From Rhizobium sp. Q54 (lineage in GTDB: Bacteria > Pseudomonadota > Alphaproteobacteria > UBA2966 > CAIVPW01): a stretch of DNA of 39,112 bases. Of this stretch, positions 17,728 through 25,238 are shown one piece after another. Both the position numbers and the translations under genes were made by a program. The notes beneath the pieces are model-generated. The model did no database searches. It saw only the letters and a list, made by a program, of their open reading frames with translations, and was not told the origin of the DNA. Within the stretch, counting starts at the first letter, position 1; every line of letters begins with the position of its first letter. The DNA lies in NCBI GenBank assembly GCA_945904955.1, contig CAMDPO010000022.1:1-39112 (forward strand), written 5' to 3'.

Positions 17728-18528
17728 CTAGGGCGCGACGCCGCTCGCCGCCCAGCAGCGATGCAGCACTTGCAGCGGTTCGCTGGCGAAGCGCGCGCGC
17801 AGGAGTGCGTTCAACTCGTCGTCGAATGCGGCAACTTCTTCGGCCGACAGCGATCCTTGGATGGGCGCGCTGGCGCGCACGCGGCCTTGCCATTGGACGT
17901 GGGTGAACGGCACGTCGGCGTCGAAGGAGAACGTCTCGATGCCGGCGAAGCCGGCTTCGGACAAGTCGCGCAGCCAGGTCGGATAGACGCCGTTGCCGCC
18001 GGCCATCGGCCAGCGCGGACTGTGCTTGAGGATGAGGCCCTCGGTCGCCGCAGCGACGCTGCCGGGCAGCGGAATCCAGTCGAAGTGGGCGATGACGACG
18101 CGGCCGCCGGGGCGCAGGAGACGCCGGACTTCGGCGGCGGCGCGCGGGCGGTCGAACCAGTGCCACGCCTGGCCGACCGTGACGAGATCGACGCTGGCGG
18201 CGGGAAGGCCGGTGCCCTCGGCGGGGGCGCGCACGTAGCGCACCTTCACATCGGCCGCGTCGTCGAGAGCGTCGGCGACGTGAATGAGCTCGGCGGCGAT
18301 GTCCGCCGCGGTGACCGTGGCGCCGGCGCGCGCCAGGCCGCGGGCGACAGCGCCGGTGCCGGTGGCGAGGTCGAGGGCGGCCTGGCCGGGAGCGAGCCAA
18401 CCGCGCGCGACGAGAGTCTCGAAGAACGCCGTTGGAAAACCGGGGCGGTAGCGGCGGTAGTCACCGGTAGTGCGACCGAAATCCATGGTCGCCCCAAACT
18501 CGCGCGCGCGTTCGACGTCGAAGGACAT
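17728..18528 (-). CDS. Class I SAM-dependent methyltransferase
   Basis: 266 residues with a Rossmann-type methyltransferase fold of the Methyltransf_11 kind. Motif I is ALDLATGTGAVARGLA, followed by the acidic loop VTAADIAAELI, then VDLVTVGQAWHWFD (motif IV region) and LLRPGGRVVIAHFDW (motif VI). The substrate is not predictable. It starts ten bases after the stop of the hydroxyacid dehydrogenase, so the two are likely one transcript. The ribosome-binding site is poor. No signal peptide is visible. Confidence 0.88.
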   Translation of the reverse strand: MSFDVERAREFGATMDFGRTTGDYRRYRPGFPTAFFETLVARGWLAPGQAALDLATGTGAVARGLARAGATVTAADIAAELIHVADALDDAADVKVRYVRAPAEGTGLPAASVDLVTVGQAWHWFDRPRAAAEVRRLLRPGGRVVIAHFDWIPLPGSVAAATEGLILKHSPRWPMAGGNGVYPTWLRDLSEAGFAGIETFSFDADVPFTHVQWQGRVRASAPIQGSLSAEEVAAFDDELNALLRARFASEPLQVLHRCWAASGVAP

Positions 18529-18538
18529 GGGGCGGGGT

Positions 18539-19528
18539 CTAGGTCGTCACTCCGGAGATGACGCGGTCGGGCGGTGCGTTGCCGTCGACGAAGCTCTTGA
18601 TGTTGATGATCACCTTCTCGCCCATGGCGATGCGGCCGGCGACGGTGGCCGAGCCGAGATGCGGCGTCAGCACGACGTTGTCGAGCTTCAACAGGCGCGG
18701 ATTGACGTGCGGCGCGTTCTGATGAACGTCGAGCCCGGCGCCACCGATCAGGCGCTTCTCCAAGAGATCGCAGAGGGCGTCCTCGTCAATGATCTCGCCG
18801 CGCGCGGTATTCACGATGACTGCGTGGCGCTGCAAGCGCGCGAGTCGCGCGGCCGAGAGCATGCCGCGCGTCGCGTCGGTGAGCGGACAGTTGACCGAGA
18901 TGATGTCCATGTGGGCGAGCATCTGGTCGAGGTCTTCCCAGTACGCCGCCTCGAGCTCGGCCTCGGTCGCCTCCGGTACGCGCTTGCGGTTGTGGTAGTG
19001 CACCGACAGGCCAAAGCCGCGCGCGCGGCGCGCTACCGCCTGGCCGATGCGGCCCATGCCGACGATGCCCAGGCGCTGGCCGGTGATGCGGTGGCCGAGC
19101 AGGAAGGTGGGGCCCCACCCCGTCCACTGGCCGGCGCGCAACAGGCGCTCGCCTTCGGTGATGCGGCGGGGCGTGGCGAGGATGAGGGCCATGGTGAGGT
19201 CGGCGGTATCGTCGGTGAGCACGCCCGGCGTATTGGTGACGGTAATGCCGCGCTCGGCGGCTGCCTTCAGGTCGATGTGGTTGATGCCGGTGCCGAAGTT
19301 GGCGATCAGCTTGAGCTTGGGGCCGGCCTTGGCCAGCACGGCGGCGTCGACGCGGTCCGTGACGGTCGGCACGAGGACTTCGGCGCTCTCGACGGCTTCG
19401 GTGAGCTCGGCCTGGGTGAAGCGATGGTCGTCGGTGTTCAGGCGCGCGCGGAACAGCTCCATCATGCGCACCTCGACTGCCTCGGGCAGCTTGCGCGTGA
19501 CGACGACGTCGGGCTTCTTGGTGCTCAA
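18539..19528 (-). CDS. D-2-hydroxyacid dehydrogenase (GyaR-like) lacking the conserved catalytic Glu
   Basis: NAD(P)-dependent D-isomer 2-hydroxyacid dehydrogenase, of the glyoxylate/hydroxypyruvate reductase type. 329 residues from a TTG at 19528; longer frames upstream run against family length. The Rossmann motif is GMGRIGQAVARRA, the substrate loop NFGTGINHID, and catalytic Arg lies in NTARGEIID. His290 is present in TPHLGSAT. Relatives carry the Glu of the His-Glu pair in a DVFxxEP motif; here the motif reads LDVHQNAP, so residue 272 is Ala. The enzyme may therefore be slow, altered in substrate, or use another acid. It lies upstream of the methyltransferase gene and divergent from the DUF5655 gene. 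Confidence 0.9.
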   Translation of the reverse strand: MSTKKPDVVVTRKLPEAVEVRMMELFRARLNTDDHRFTQAELTEAVESAEVLVPTVTDRVDAAVLAKAGPKLKLIANFGTGINHIDLKAAAERGITVTNTPGVLTDDTADLTMALILATPRRITEGERLLRAGQWTGWGPTFLLGHRITGQRLGIVGMGRIGQAVARRARGFGLSVHYHNRKRVPEATEAELEAAYWEDLDQMLAHMDIISVNCPLTDATRGMLSAARLARLQRHAVIVNTARGEIIDEDALCDLLEKRLIGGAGLDVHQNAPHVNPRLLKLDNVVLTPHLGSATVAGRIAMGEKVIINIKSFVDGNAPPDRVISGVTT

Positions 19529-19647
19529 AGCAATCCCAGGAATGGGGCGGAGGGCCTCTCTACCATGAGCCGGGGCAGGGCGACAAACCAGGGAAACCGC
19601 CGTCGCGGGCGTTGTCAGAGCGCCCGGAGGCATGATTCACTGCGTCC

Positions 19648-20004
19648 ATGAAGCCAGAGGAAGCAGCGGTCTTTGAAGGCTCGGAGGCGGTCGTGCGCCA
19701 CACGTACGATGCCGTGATGCGGATCGTGCTCAAGTTCGGCCCGGTCGAGATCGACGCCAAGACGAACTCGATCCACCTGATCGCCGGCAGCGTGTTCGCC
19801 ATCGCGCACCCGCGCAAGACCGCCCTATCGCTCTCCATCCGCACGGACAAGCCGCTGGCGAGCACGCGCGTGACCAAGGTGAACGCAATTTCGCGCAACG
19901 TCGTGCACAACGAGATCCTGCTGGCAGCACCGGGCGCCGTGGACCGGGAGTTGACGGCGTGGCTGAAGGCGGCGTACGCCCTCGGCGCGAACAAGACGGC
20001 CTGA
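19648..20004 (+). CDS. DUF5655-like small protein
   Basis: 118 residues, no signal peptide. The middle reads FGPVEIDAKTNSIHLIAG followed by VFAIAHPRKTALSLSI, which matches the pattern I know for DUF5655 proteins (a small conserved domain of unknown function, sometimes attached to DNA- or nuclease-related proteins). No catalytic motif is visible. It is divergent from the hydroxyacid dehydrogenase and followed eight bases later by the SH3-domain gene. Function unknown. Confidence 0.7.
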   Translation: MKPEEAAVFEGSEAVVRHTYDAVMRIVLKFGPVEIDAKTNSIHLIAGSVFAIAHPRKTALSLSIRTDKPLASTRVTKVNAISRNVVHNEILLAAPGAVDRELTAWLKAAYALGANKTA

Positions 20005-20012
20005 TTCGATCC

Positions 20013-20492
20013 GTGCGTGTGGTGTGGTCGTGCGTTTTCGCGCTCGGTGTTTGCGCCGTCGCGCTCGCGGCGATCGCGCAAGGCGCGTTGAGCATTCCGC
20101 GGTTTGTGTCGTTGCGCTCGAACGAGGTCAACGTGCGCACCGGGCCGGGCATGCAGTACCCGGTGGTGTGGGTGTTCGTGCGCGCTGGCCTGCCGGTCGA
20201 GGTCGTCGCGACGTTTGACGTTTGGCGCAAGGTGCGCGACATCGACGGCGTCGAAGGGTGGGTGCACCAGAATCTTTTGTCGGGTGACCGGTACGGCATC
20301 ATCGTGGGCGAGGTACGCACCCTGACGCGAACGCCGACCAACGTGCAGCCGGTGGCGATGGCGGAGCCCGGCGTCATCGCGCGCGTGCTGGAGTGCGTGG
20401 GGGCGTACTGCCGGCTCGATGTCGAGGGGCATAGGGGGTGGCTGCTGCGCGAAGAGATTTGGGGCGTGTATCCGAACGAGACGTTCGACTAG
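20013..20492 (+). CDS. Secreted bacterial SH3-domain protein
   Basis: 159 residues. The N-terminus VRVVWSCVFALGVCAVALAA is a classic signal peptide with probable cleavage near AIAQGALS. The mature part holds an SH3_3/SH3b-like domain: SNEVNVRTGPGMQYPVVWVF is the typical first strand and RT-loop, then WRKVRDIDGVEGWVHQNLL. A second degenerate repeat follows (ARVLECVGAYCRLDVEGHRGWLL). Such domains bind peptidoglycan or mediate envelope contacts. The start is uncertain: GTG at 20013 was chosen because it gives a clean signal peptide; no strong ribosome-binding site is visible and it may be coupled to the preceding gene. Confidence 0.82.
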   Translation: MRVVWSCVFALGVCAVALAAIAQGALSIPRFVSLRSNEVNVRTGPGMQYPVVWVFVRAGLPVEVVATFDVWRKVRDIDGVEGWVHQNLLSGDRYGIIVGEVRTLTRTPTNVQPVAMAEPGVIARVLECVGAYCRLDVEGHRGWLLREEIWGVYPNETFD

Positions 20493-20523
20493 CACCGTGC
20501 GCGCGGAGGACATCCCCACCCTG

Positions 20524-20546
20524 CCCTCCCCCTGAAAGGGCGAGGG
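20524..20546. terminator. Hairpin between convergent SH3 and DUF3501 genes
   Basis: CCCTCCCCCT (20524-20533) pairs with AGGGCGAGGG (20537-20546) with one mismatch and a GAA loop, followed by TTCTC. A 16-bp core shared with the hairpin at 22582 (20517-20532 and 22575-22590) suggests a dispersed repeat reused as a terminator. Confidence 0.6.
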
Positions 20547-20552
20547 TTCTCG

Positions 20553-21170
20553 CTAGTGCACCACGGCGGAATCGAAATCCGAGGCGAGGGCGGTGCGCAT
20601 TTCGTCGGAGAGGCCGGCGGCGTGGCGGTGGGCGGGGTGCTTGATCTCCAGGGTGACCTCGACGTTCTCGGCGCGGAAGGCGGCGACCTGGTCGTCGGTG
20701 AACGGGAAGTGCAGGAAGTGCACGGACGCGGTCTTGCCGGTTTCGGGATCGGTGCGCTCGACGTCCTGCTCGGGAACAGCCTTCACGATGTGGTCGCCGA
20801 AGCGGAGCTGGATGTGCTCCTCGATGTTGCCGAGCTTGACCAGCTCGCGGGCGCGCGCGACCGGGCTCTCGATCTCCAGCATCATGGTCGCCACCAGCTC
20901 ACGGCCGTTGGGGATGAGCGGGTTGTAGGCGGCAAGCTCGTCGGCGAGCTGGGCGTCGCCGCCCTTCTCGGTACGCAGCATCTCGTGCACCTGCACCCAC
21001 ATCGAGTCGTAGGACTCGAAGGTGAAGAGGGCGTGGGGGCCCACCTCGATCTGGCGGTGCTTCTTCTGGGCGCGCACCTCGGCGCGCTTGGCAGCGCGCA
21101 CGGCTTCGTACGCGGCGAGGGGCAGAATGTCCTCGCGCGAAATACTGCGACGGCGGGTGCGGACGGTCAT
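20553..21170 (-). CDS. DUF3501 family protein
   Basis: 205 residues, soluble. The N-terminus RSISREDILPLAAYEAVRAAKR and the middle (PHALFTFESYDSMWVQVHEML, here quoted from about residues 46-66 in part) match DUF3501, a family of unknown function regularly encoded with rubrerythrin and a heterodisulfide-reductase-like Fe-S protein. A C-terminal His pair (HPAHRHAAGLSDE) could bind metal. The ATG overlaps the stop of the Fe-S gene (ATGA), so the two are translationally coupled. The conserved association suggests a role in peroxide or iron handling; the activity is unknown. Confidence 0.85.
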   Translation of the reverse strand: MTVRTRRRSISREDILPLAAYEAVRAAKRAEVRAQKKHRQIEVGPHALFTFESYDSMWVQVHEMLRTEKGGDAQLADELAAYNPLIPNGRELVATMMLEIESPVARARELVKLGNIEEHIQLRFGDHIVKAVPEQDVERTDPETGKTASVHFLHFPFTDDQVAAFRAENVEVTLEIKHPAHRHAAGLSDEMRTALASDFDSAVVH

Positions 21171-22525
21171 TTCGGGACTCCAACGTCGATGCCGTAGGCG
21201 CGGGCGAACAACAGGATGGGGTGAACGGACGCCTTAATGTGCGTGCCCGGCTCAAGCTCCTGCACGCCTTGGACGATGTGATCGCCGGCGAGCGGGCACT
21301 CGGACGAGACGTGCGCCGGTTTCAAGTCAAGCACACGGCGGAACACCGGCTTACCGACCTTCAGCGCTACTTCGAAGTTGGGCTTCTCTGCCCCCCACGC
21401 GCCGCCGTGGCCCGAGCAGCGCTCGACGACGGAGATGTTGGCCTCTGGAATGAGCCGCAGCATGTCGGCGGCCTTGGCGCCCATGTTCTGGGCGCGGCTA
21501 TGGCAGGCAATGTGCAGAGCGACCGGCTCGGGCATGGGCGCCAGCGTGCCGGCGAGGCCGTCCTTCTTGGCGACCTCGACGATGTATTCGGAGACGTCAC
21601 GCGTGGCCTTGGCGAGGCGGGCGACGTTCTCATCCTTCGGCACGATCAGCGGCCACTCGAACTTCAGCATCAGCGCGCACGACGGCGTCAGCGCGACGAT
21701 GTCGTAGCCCTTGTCGACCCAGGTGATGAGATCGGCGGCGACCTTTTTGGCGCTGGCAGCGACGGCGACGAGATCGCCGATCTCCAGCTGCGGCATGCCG
21801 CAGCAGCCGGGATGGACGACGATCGTCTCGATACCGTTGCGCGCCAGCACGGCGCGCGTGGCGAGGCCGATCTCCGGCTTGTTGAAGTTGGCGGCGCAGG
21901 TTGCGTAGATCACGACCTTGCGCTTGCTGGCGGCAGGCGTGGCGCTCACCGGCAGCGGCTCGCGCGCGGCGCGCGTCGTCAGCACGTCTTTCGCCGGAAC
22001 AAAATCGGGCAGCCAGGCGCGCGGGTGGATGTTCGCGGCCGCGGCAAGGACCGAACGGCCGAGCTTGTTGGTGACGCTGCTCGCCCAGTTGGCAACGCCG
22101 GCGACGTGCGAGGCCAGCGCACCGTTGCGGTCGGTCTTGCGGATCTCGCGCTGGGCGAACGTGACCTTGCCCTTCTTCTCCTCCAGGACGCGGTGGCGCA
22201 GCATCAGGTGCGGGAAGTCGATGTTGAGCTCGTGCGGCGGCACGTACGGGCACTTCGTCATGAAGCACATGTCGCACAGCGTGCAGGCGTCGACGACCGG
22301 CTCGAAGTCCTTGGACTCGACGGTGTCGAGCTCGCCGGACTTGGCGGCGTCGATGAGATCGAACAGGCGCGGGAAGGAGTCGCACAGGTTGAAGCAGCGG
22401 CGGCAGCCGTGACAGACGTCGAACTGACGCCGTTCTTCGGCGTCGAGTGCGGCGGCGTCGGTGTAGGACGGATCGTCCCACGCGATGACGTGGCGCGTCG
22501 GGGCGCCGGTGCCTGCGGAGTGCAT
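21167..22525 (-). CDS. Heterodisulfide-reductase-like Fe-S oxidoreductase (GlpC/HdrD type)
   Basis: 452 residues. Two [4Fe-4S] ferredoxin motifs lie near the N-terminus: CHGCRRCFNLC and CTLCDMCFMTKCP. The C-terminal half has the cysteine-rich (CCG) domains: HPGCCGMPQLEIGD and later IACHSRAQ with VERCSGHGGAWG. These domains in GlpC, HdrB/D and LutA relatives bind clusters and pass electrons. No membrane helix is clear. It lies between rubrerythrin and DUF3501 in one operon, so it probably supplies electrons to, or works with, the rubrerythrin diiron centre. That link is inferred from conserved gene order. Confidence 0.9.
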   Translation of the reverse strand: MHSAGTGAPTRHVIAWDDPSYTDAAALDAEERRQFDVCHGCRRCFNLCDSFPRLFDLIDAAKSGELDTVESKDFEPVVDACTLCDMCFMTKCPYVPPHELNIDFPHLMLRHRVLEEKKGKVTFAQREIRKTDRNGALASHVAGVANWASSVTNKLGRSVLAAAANIHPRAWLPDFVPAKDVLTTRAAREPLPVSATPAASKRKVVIYATCAANFNKPEIGLATRAVLARNGIETIVVHPGCCGMPQLEIGDLVAVAASAKKVAADLITWVDKGYDIVALTPSCALMLKFEWPLIVPKDENVARLAKATRDVSEYIVEVAKKDGLAGTLAPMPEPVALHIACHSRAQNMGAKAADMLRLIPEANISVVERCSGHGGAWGAEKPNFEVALKVGKPVFRRVLDLKPAHVSSECPLAGDHIVQGVQELEPGTHIKASVHPILLFARAYGIDVGVPK

Positions 22526-22581
22526 CTTGTTTGTTCCGGTCGAAGGCGCGCTGACGCGCCGGTTTCTTGCCCCTCACCCTG

Positions 22582-22605
22582 CCCTCCCCCCGCGCGGGGG
22601 GAGGG
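22582..22605. terminator. Perfect 10-bp hairpin between rubrerythrin and Fe-S gene
   Basis: CCCTCCCCCC (22582-22591) and GGGGGGAGGG (22596-22605) are exact complements around a GCGC loop. It lies inside the rubrerythrin-FeS-DUF3501 operon, so it may attenuate transcription or fix the relative mRNA levels. It shares a 16-bp core with the hairpin at 20524. Confidence 0.6.
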
Positions 22606-22628
22606 TTGAGGAGGAAGGTGCGGGCGGA

Positions 22629-23054
22629 CTAGTTGCCCAGGGTGTCGAGGGCCTTTTGGAAGCGGCCGGCGTGGGACTTCTCAGCCTTGGCGAGAGTCTC
22701 GAACCAGTCGGCGATCTCGTCGAAGCCTTCTGCGCGCGCGGTCTTGGCCATGCCCGGGTACATGTCACTGTACTCATGGACCTCGCCGGCGATGCTGGCC
22801 GAGAGGTTGAGCTTGGTGCCGCCGATCGGTTTGCCGGTGGCGGGATCGCCCGACTGCTCGAGGTACTCGAGGTGGCCGTGGGCGTGGCCGGTCTCGCCTT
22901 CCGCGGTGGAGCGGAACACGGCGGAGACGTCGTTGTAGCCCTCGACGTCGGCCTTCTGGGCGAAATACAGGTAGCGGCGATTCGCCTGGGACTCGCCCGC
23001 GAACGCCGCCTTCAGGTTCTCTTCGGTCTTGCTGCCCTTCAACACTTTAGCCAT
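22629..23054 (-). CDS. Rubrerythrin-like diiron protein (no rubredoxin domain)
   Basis: 141 residues, a four-helix ferritin-like protein. The diiron ligands are readable: [17 protein letters not shown] (first helix Glu), ETGHAHGH (ExxH), [13 protein letters not shown] and AEKSHAGRF (ExxH). Rubrerythrins reduce hydrogen peroxide. The C-terminal rubredoxin-like Fe(Cys)4 domain of classical rubrerythrin is absent and there are no cysteines, so electrons must come from another protein, plausibly the neighbouring Fe-S oxidoreductase. The ATG has GGAGGAAA upstream (AGGAGG-type). A palindromic Irr/PerR-like box lies 70 bp upstream. Confidence 0.93.
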   Translation of the reverse strand: MAKVLKGSKTEENLKAAFAGESQANRRYLYFAQKADVEGYNDVSAVFRSTAEGETGHAHGHLEYLEQSGDPATGKPIGGTKLNLSASIAGEVHEYSDMYPGMAKTARAEGFDEIADWFETLAKAEKSHAGRFQKALDTLGN

Positions 23055-23123
23055 GGGTTTCCTCCTGGTCGTGCGTGCGGTGTTGGTTGCTATGTACGCG
23101 CGGCTAGGCCTCGCGTCAATAGA

Positions 23124-23138
23124 TTAGAATTATTCTAA
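23124..23138. promoter_or_regulatory. Irr/PerR-type palindromic box upstream of rubrerythrin
   Basis: TTAGAAT-T-ATTCTAA, a perfect 7-1-7 palindrome in AT-rich sequence between irr and the rubrerythrin gene. It closely resembles the iron control element bound by Irr (TTTAGAA…TTCTAAA type) and also the PerR box. The match is by eye; the regulator is encoded next door. Confidence 0.75.
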
Positions 23139-23148
23139 CTAAAGAAAT

Positions 23149-23604
23149 CTAGCGGCGGCGCAGACGCACGATGACGTCAACCCGCGCAACCTCGGCTCCG
23201 CGCGGAGTCGCGGGCAGGCCCTTGATCTCGATGCCGCCGGCGTCCACGTCGCGCAACTCGCCCGAATCCTCGAAGTAGAGGTGATGGTGGTCGCCCATGT
23301 TGGTGTCGAAGTGCGACGTGCCGGGATCGACAACGAGCTCGCGCAACAAGCCGGCTTCGGTGAATTGGTTGAGTGTGTTGTAGACGGTGGCGAGCGAAAC
23401 GCGCGCGCCGCGCTTGCGCGCCTCATCGAACAGCATCTCGGCCGTGACGTGGCGGCCGTAAGGGTGGCCGTCGAACAGGAGCGCGGCCAAGGCGATGCGC
23501 TGGCGCGTCGGACGCAGGCCGGCGTCGCGCAGGCGCGCGAGGGCCGCCGTGGTCACGGGCGGCGTGCGGACGGTCTTGCGGGTCTTGGGTGCGGTCTTGG
23601 CCAT
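23149..23604 (-). CDS. irr: Fur-family regulator of the Irr type
   Basis: 151 residues. The winged helix reads LRDAGLRPTRQRIALAALLF, with RHVTAEMLFDEA and RVSLATVYNTLNQF typical of Fur proteins. The metal region DTNMGDHHHLYFEDSG has the HHH stretch of Irr, and the end RVDVIVRLRR is the usual Irr C-terminus. There are no cysteines, so the CxxC zinc sites of Fur and most PerR proteins are missing, again as in Irr. Irr represses or activates iron genes according to heme status in alphaproteobacteria. A palindrome at 23606-23620 sits directly against the ATG and suggests autoregulation. PerR-like function cannot be excluded. Confidence 0.85.
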   Translation of the reverse strand: MAKTAPKTRKTVRTPPVTTAALARLRDAGLRPTRQRIALAALLFDGHPYGRHVTAEMLFDEARKRGARVSLATVYNTLNQFTEAGLLRELVVDPGTSHFDTNMGDHHHLYFEDSGELRDVDAGGIEIKGLPATPRGAEVARVDVIVRLRRR

Positions 23605-23605
23605 G

Positions 23606-23620
23606 TTGGAATGATTCCAA
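23606..23620. promoter_or_regulatory. Palindromic box abutting the irr start codon
   Basis: TTGGAAT-G-ATTCCAA, a perfect 7-1-7 palindrome whose edge is one base from the irr ATG (23604). It differs from the rubrerythrin box by G for A at one position in each arm. It occupies the place where a Shine-Dalgarno sequence would be, so irr mRNA may be leaderless or the true start may be downstream. Confidence 0.6.
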
Positions 23621-23657
23621 GATAGTGCGGCGGCCGGGCGATTGCCAGTCCCGAGCG

Positions 23658-24233
23658 CTATTTGACGGAGGCTTCGAGGATGAGAATGCGGCGCTCCAGC
23701 TCGGCAGTCTCGATGGCGCGGCGCTGGGTCTCGATGATGCTGGCGACCTTCTGTCCCTCAGACGGCGTCAGGCGGCCCTCGCCGACCATCGCGGTGACCG
23801 TGCCGGCGGCGATGACCGCGTCGTGGGCGGTGACGATCGCCGGCAGGTCGATGTCCACGGGCAGGTCGCGGCGGGCGGGCAGGAGGCGCGTGCTGCAGAC
23901 GCGCAGCGCCTGGGTGTCGCCGGCGAGCGCCAGCGCGACGAGGCTGCGCGCGAAGGTCTCGGCCTGCTCCTCCAGGAGGTTGCGGGCAATGATGGTCGAC
24001 TTGTTGAGGGAGCCGCGCGGCCGGCCGGAGTTGCCGGCGGTGAAGCGGCCGGTATCGAGGTCGCGGCCGAGGGGTTCGTCGCCCGACAATACGGGCGATG
24101 TACGGTCACAATTGGCCTCGGCGTCGCGGGCGCGCTCCAGGTTGTCCTGGTTGGCGCGGTGGACGCGGGTCTCGGCGACGGCCTCGATTTGCACGAGGGA
24201 AAGGCCGGAGAGGTTGGGTTTGGCGGGGGTCAT
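23658..24233 (-). CDS. DUF5681-domain protein
   Basis: 191 residues. The stretch GRFTAGNSGRPRGSLNKST followed by a helical region (IIARNLLEEQAE) matches DUF5681, found in phage- and island-encoded proteins and resembling small-terminase DNA-binding N-termini. The C-terminal third is helical and likely a coiled coil (QKVASIIETQRRAIETAELE). The ATG at 24233 has GGAG six bases upstream; a TTG four codons earlier is less likely. It has its own strong promoter (24265-24293). It lies downstream of the toxin-antitoxin pair, consistent with an acquired segment. Function unknown. Confidence 0.72.
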   Translation of the reverse strand: MTPAKPNLSGLSLVQIEAVAETRVHRANQDNLERARDAEANCDRTSPVLSGDEPLGRDLDTGRFTAGNSGRPRGSLNKSTIIARNLLEEQAETFARSLVALALAGDTQALRVCSTRLLPARRDLPVDIDLPAIVTAHDAVIAAGTVTAMVGEGRLTPSEGQKVASIIETQRRAIETAELERRILILEASVK

Positions 24234-24264
24234 GGTTCGCTCCAAACGGGTGGATTTGGGGCGA

Positions 24265-24293
24265 ACAATACACTAGGATACGGTACGTGTCAA
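24265..24293 (-). promoter_or_regulatory. Sigma-70-like promoter of the DUF5681 gene
   Basis: On the minus strand TTGACA (24288-24293, perfect consensus) and TATTGT (24265-24270) are separated by exactly 17 bp, in a locally AT-rich gap. The start of transcription would lie about 25 bases before the ATG. Confidence 0.75.
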
Positions 24294-24315
24294 TACGAAT
24301 AGTATCTAGCGGTGG

Positions 24316-24981
24316 CTAGTCCTCCGGCGGCAATGGGGCGATGTCGTCGAGGGAGACGTCGAGGGCGCGCGCGACGCGCTGAAGGGTTTCCACCGTGGCG
24401 GCGCGGGCGCCGGTCTCGATCTGGCTGACGTTCTCCTGGGCGAGGCCGGCCTTGGTTGCCAGCGCGCTCTGGGTGAGGCCGCGGTGCTCGCGCCAGACGC
24501 GCACGCGGCTCTCGCCGGACAGCAGGCGCTTGACCATGGCGAGGGGAAGCACCTCCTCCTCGCCGGCGGCGATGCGCGCGCGTACGCGCTCGGCGCTGGC
24601 GACGTCGGCGGCGTCCTCGGCGGCGTCGCGGGCATCAGCGGCCGCGCGGTTTTCGACCAGACTGGCGAGCGCGGCGCGCAGGGAGGCGGCGCCCTCGTCG
24701 CCCACGGACAGCGACAGGAACACGTTGTAGGGCAACGTGGCGGAGACGAGCTGGCCGGTGCGGGCGTCGCGGTCGAGGCGGAGGCCGCGCACGGGCGCGC
24801 CCTTCGCCGACACGACGTGGATGCCGCCCGGCACCTTCTTGCTCAGCTTCACCACGGTGACGTGATCGGGCCCGATGAGGGTGAGCTTGCGTGCCACAGG
24901 TGGGCCGGACTTGCGCTTGGCCGCGCGGTGGACGCCGGGCTTCTTGCCGCGTTCGCGCGTCGTCTCGGACTTCGTGTTCAT
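24316..24981 (-). CDS. XRE-family antitoxin with long N-terminal extension
   Basis: 221 residues. The C-terminal ~70 residues are a HTH_3/XRE domain (WREHRGLTQSALATKAGLAQ, ENVSQIETGARAATVETLQR). The stretch before it (DAAEDAADVASAERVRARIA, then GEEEVLPLAMVKRLLSGE) is common in antitoxins of RelE/HigB-type pairs. The first ~100 residues are an extra segment: a very basic N-terminus (KKPGVHRAAKRKSGPPVARK) and a beta-rich region of unknown kind. The ATG overlaps the toxin stop (ATGA). It should bind and neutralise the toxin and repress the shared promoter at the TCGGTAT repeats. Confidence 0.85.
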   Translation of the reverse strand: MNTKSETTRERGKKPGVHRAAKRKSGPPVARKLTLIGPDHVTVVKLSKKVPGGIHVVSAKGAPVRGLRLDRDARTGQLVSATLPYNVFLSLSVGDEGAASLRAALASLVENRAAADARDAAEDAADVASAERVRARIAAGEEEVLPLAMVKRLLSGESRVRVWREHRGLTQSALATKAGLAQENVSQIETGARAATVETLQRVARALDVSLDDIAPLPPED

Positions 24982-25232
24982 CGGTATGCGCTCCCGCGTG
25001 GTTTCACTTCCAACACCCGGAGTACGTTGCGCTCCTGGTCGATTTCGTACGTCACCCGCAAGTCGCCGACCCGCTTGCGCAGCAATCCATTGCTGCCCTT
25101 GAGCGGCCGGACGTTGCGGGCTTGGGCGGGGTCGGCTGCCACCTCATCGATCTTGCCAAGGATGGTGTCGCGCGTGTTGCGCGGCAACCGGGTCAGGTCC
25201 TTGGTGGCGGCGTGGGATAACTCCACTTCCAT
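24978..25232 (-). CDS. RelE/ParE-family toxin
   Basis: 84 residues. MEVELSHAATKDLTRLPRNT, the central LKGSNGLLRKRVGDLRVTYE and the end VLRVLEVKPRGSAYR follow the RelE/ParE plasmid-stabilisation fold, with the basic and Tyr residues expected for a ribosome-dependent RNase or gyrase toxin. Longer frames reach 25316 but the ATG at 25232 gives the normal length. Toxin precedes antitoxin (HigBA order). Promoter and operator-like repeats lie at 25239-25283. RelE versus ParE activity cannot be decided from sequence. Confidence 0.87.
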   Translation of the reverse strand: MEVELSHAATKDLTRLPRNTRDTILGKIDEVAADPAQARNVRPLKGSNGLLRKRVGDLRVTYEIDQERNVLRVLEVKPRGSAYR

Positions 25233-25238
25233 GGCCTG

